Shown piece by piece: positions 4,892-5,157 of a stretch of 5,157 bases of DNA (its first letter is position 1; each line of letters opens with the position of its first letter). A model generated the notes under the pieces. It was not told where the DNA came from and made no database searches. It saw only the letters and a program-made list of their open reading frames with translations. Position numbers and translations under genes: made by a program. The DNA comes from Thermodesulfobacteriota bacterium (GTDB lineage Bacteria > Desulfobacterota > DSM-4660 > Desulfatiglandales > HGW-15), in the NCBI GenBank assembly GCA_025454125.1, contig JALOPA010000682.1, positions 1-5,157 on the forward strand, read 5' to 3'.

Positions 4892-5157
4892 CGGTCTTCT
4901 CCGAAATAAATCTGCTGCACCTTTTCATTGCTCCGAATCTGGTCCGGCCCTCCCGCGGCAACAATGACCCCGAAGTTCATCACGTGGATGTAGGAAGAGA
5001 TGCAAAAGACCATGTCCATTTTGTGCTCCGTAAAAAGCACGGTGAGCGCCTTCTCCTTCGTGATCTCCTGGATCAGGTCAATCGTGCGGGAGGTCTCCGT
5101 GGGAGACATGCCGCAGGTCGGCTCGTCCAGCAGCAAAAGCGTCGGCTCCGTGGCGAG
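4876..5157 (-). CDS. livG: ABC transporter ATP-binding protein, LivG type, C-terminal part only
   Basis: The frame is open to the window edge, so the N-terminal two thirds, with Walker A and the signature motif, lie outside; 93 residues are visible. They begin just before Walker B (LLLLDEP), followed by a D-loop region TCGMSPTE and the H-loop in LFTEHKMDMVF, where a true His is kept. The C-terminal FGVIVAAGGPDQIRSNEKVQQIYFGE segment matches the LivG tail. It pairs with LivF as the second ATPase of the importer and precedes it in the same operon with a 16-base overlap. The TTG at 5136 is internal, not the start. Confidence 0.9.
   Translation of the reverse strand, partial: LATEPTLLLLDEPTCGMSPTETSRTIDLIQEITKEKALTVLFTEHKMDMVFCISSYIHVMNFGVIVAAGGPDQIRSNEKVQQIYFGEDRCSLR

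Overview
This window comes from a moderately GC-rich Gram-negative genome. The evidence for Gram-negative is a lipoprotein with a Ser at +2. A LivG/LivF-type ABC pair, a crotonase-family enzyme and a RAYT/DnaA-fusion transposase together are most reminiscent of the former Deltaproteobacteria (Desulfobacterota, for example syntrophic or sulfate-reducing lineages). That placement is an inference from gene content; no marker gene here fixes the taxon.

Layout from left to right. Positions 2-610 (+) hold the 3' part of an enoyl-CoA hydratase/isomerase-family gene. It converges on a complete metallo-beta-lactamase-fold lipoprotein gene at 762-1865 (-). The gap between them carries two inverted hairpin repeats that look like a REP pair. 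A 113-bp divergent gap then leads to a broken MFS transporter gene at 1979-3102 (+), which has lost TM6 and the central loop and carries a frameshift. Its stop codon is followed at once by a third copy of the same hairpin.

A compact 1021-bp mobile unit follows at 3144-4164. It has 28-bp terminal inverted repeats (27/28 identical) around a single gene at 3148-4116 (-). The gene encodes a Y1/HUH REP-associated tyrosine transposase (RAYT) fused at its C terminus to a domain resembling DnaA domain IV. The inner end of one terminal repeat supplies the -35 box of a near-consensus sigma70 promoter, and the other terminal repeat contains the last codons and stop of the gene. To the right, livF (4187-4891) and the 3' end of livG (4876-5157) form an overlapping (-) strand operon for a branched-chain amino acid type (HAAT family) ABC importer that continues outside the window.

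The most interesting part is the RAYT system. It combines a transposase with a replication-initiator-like DNA-binding domain, its own unusual terminal inverted repeats, and a separate family of GTGG-footed hairpins at both convergent gene junctions. Whether the hairpins or the 28-bp ends are the true substrate of the enzyme is open.
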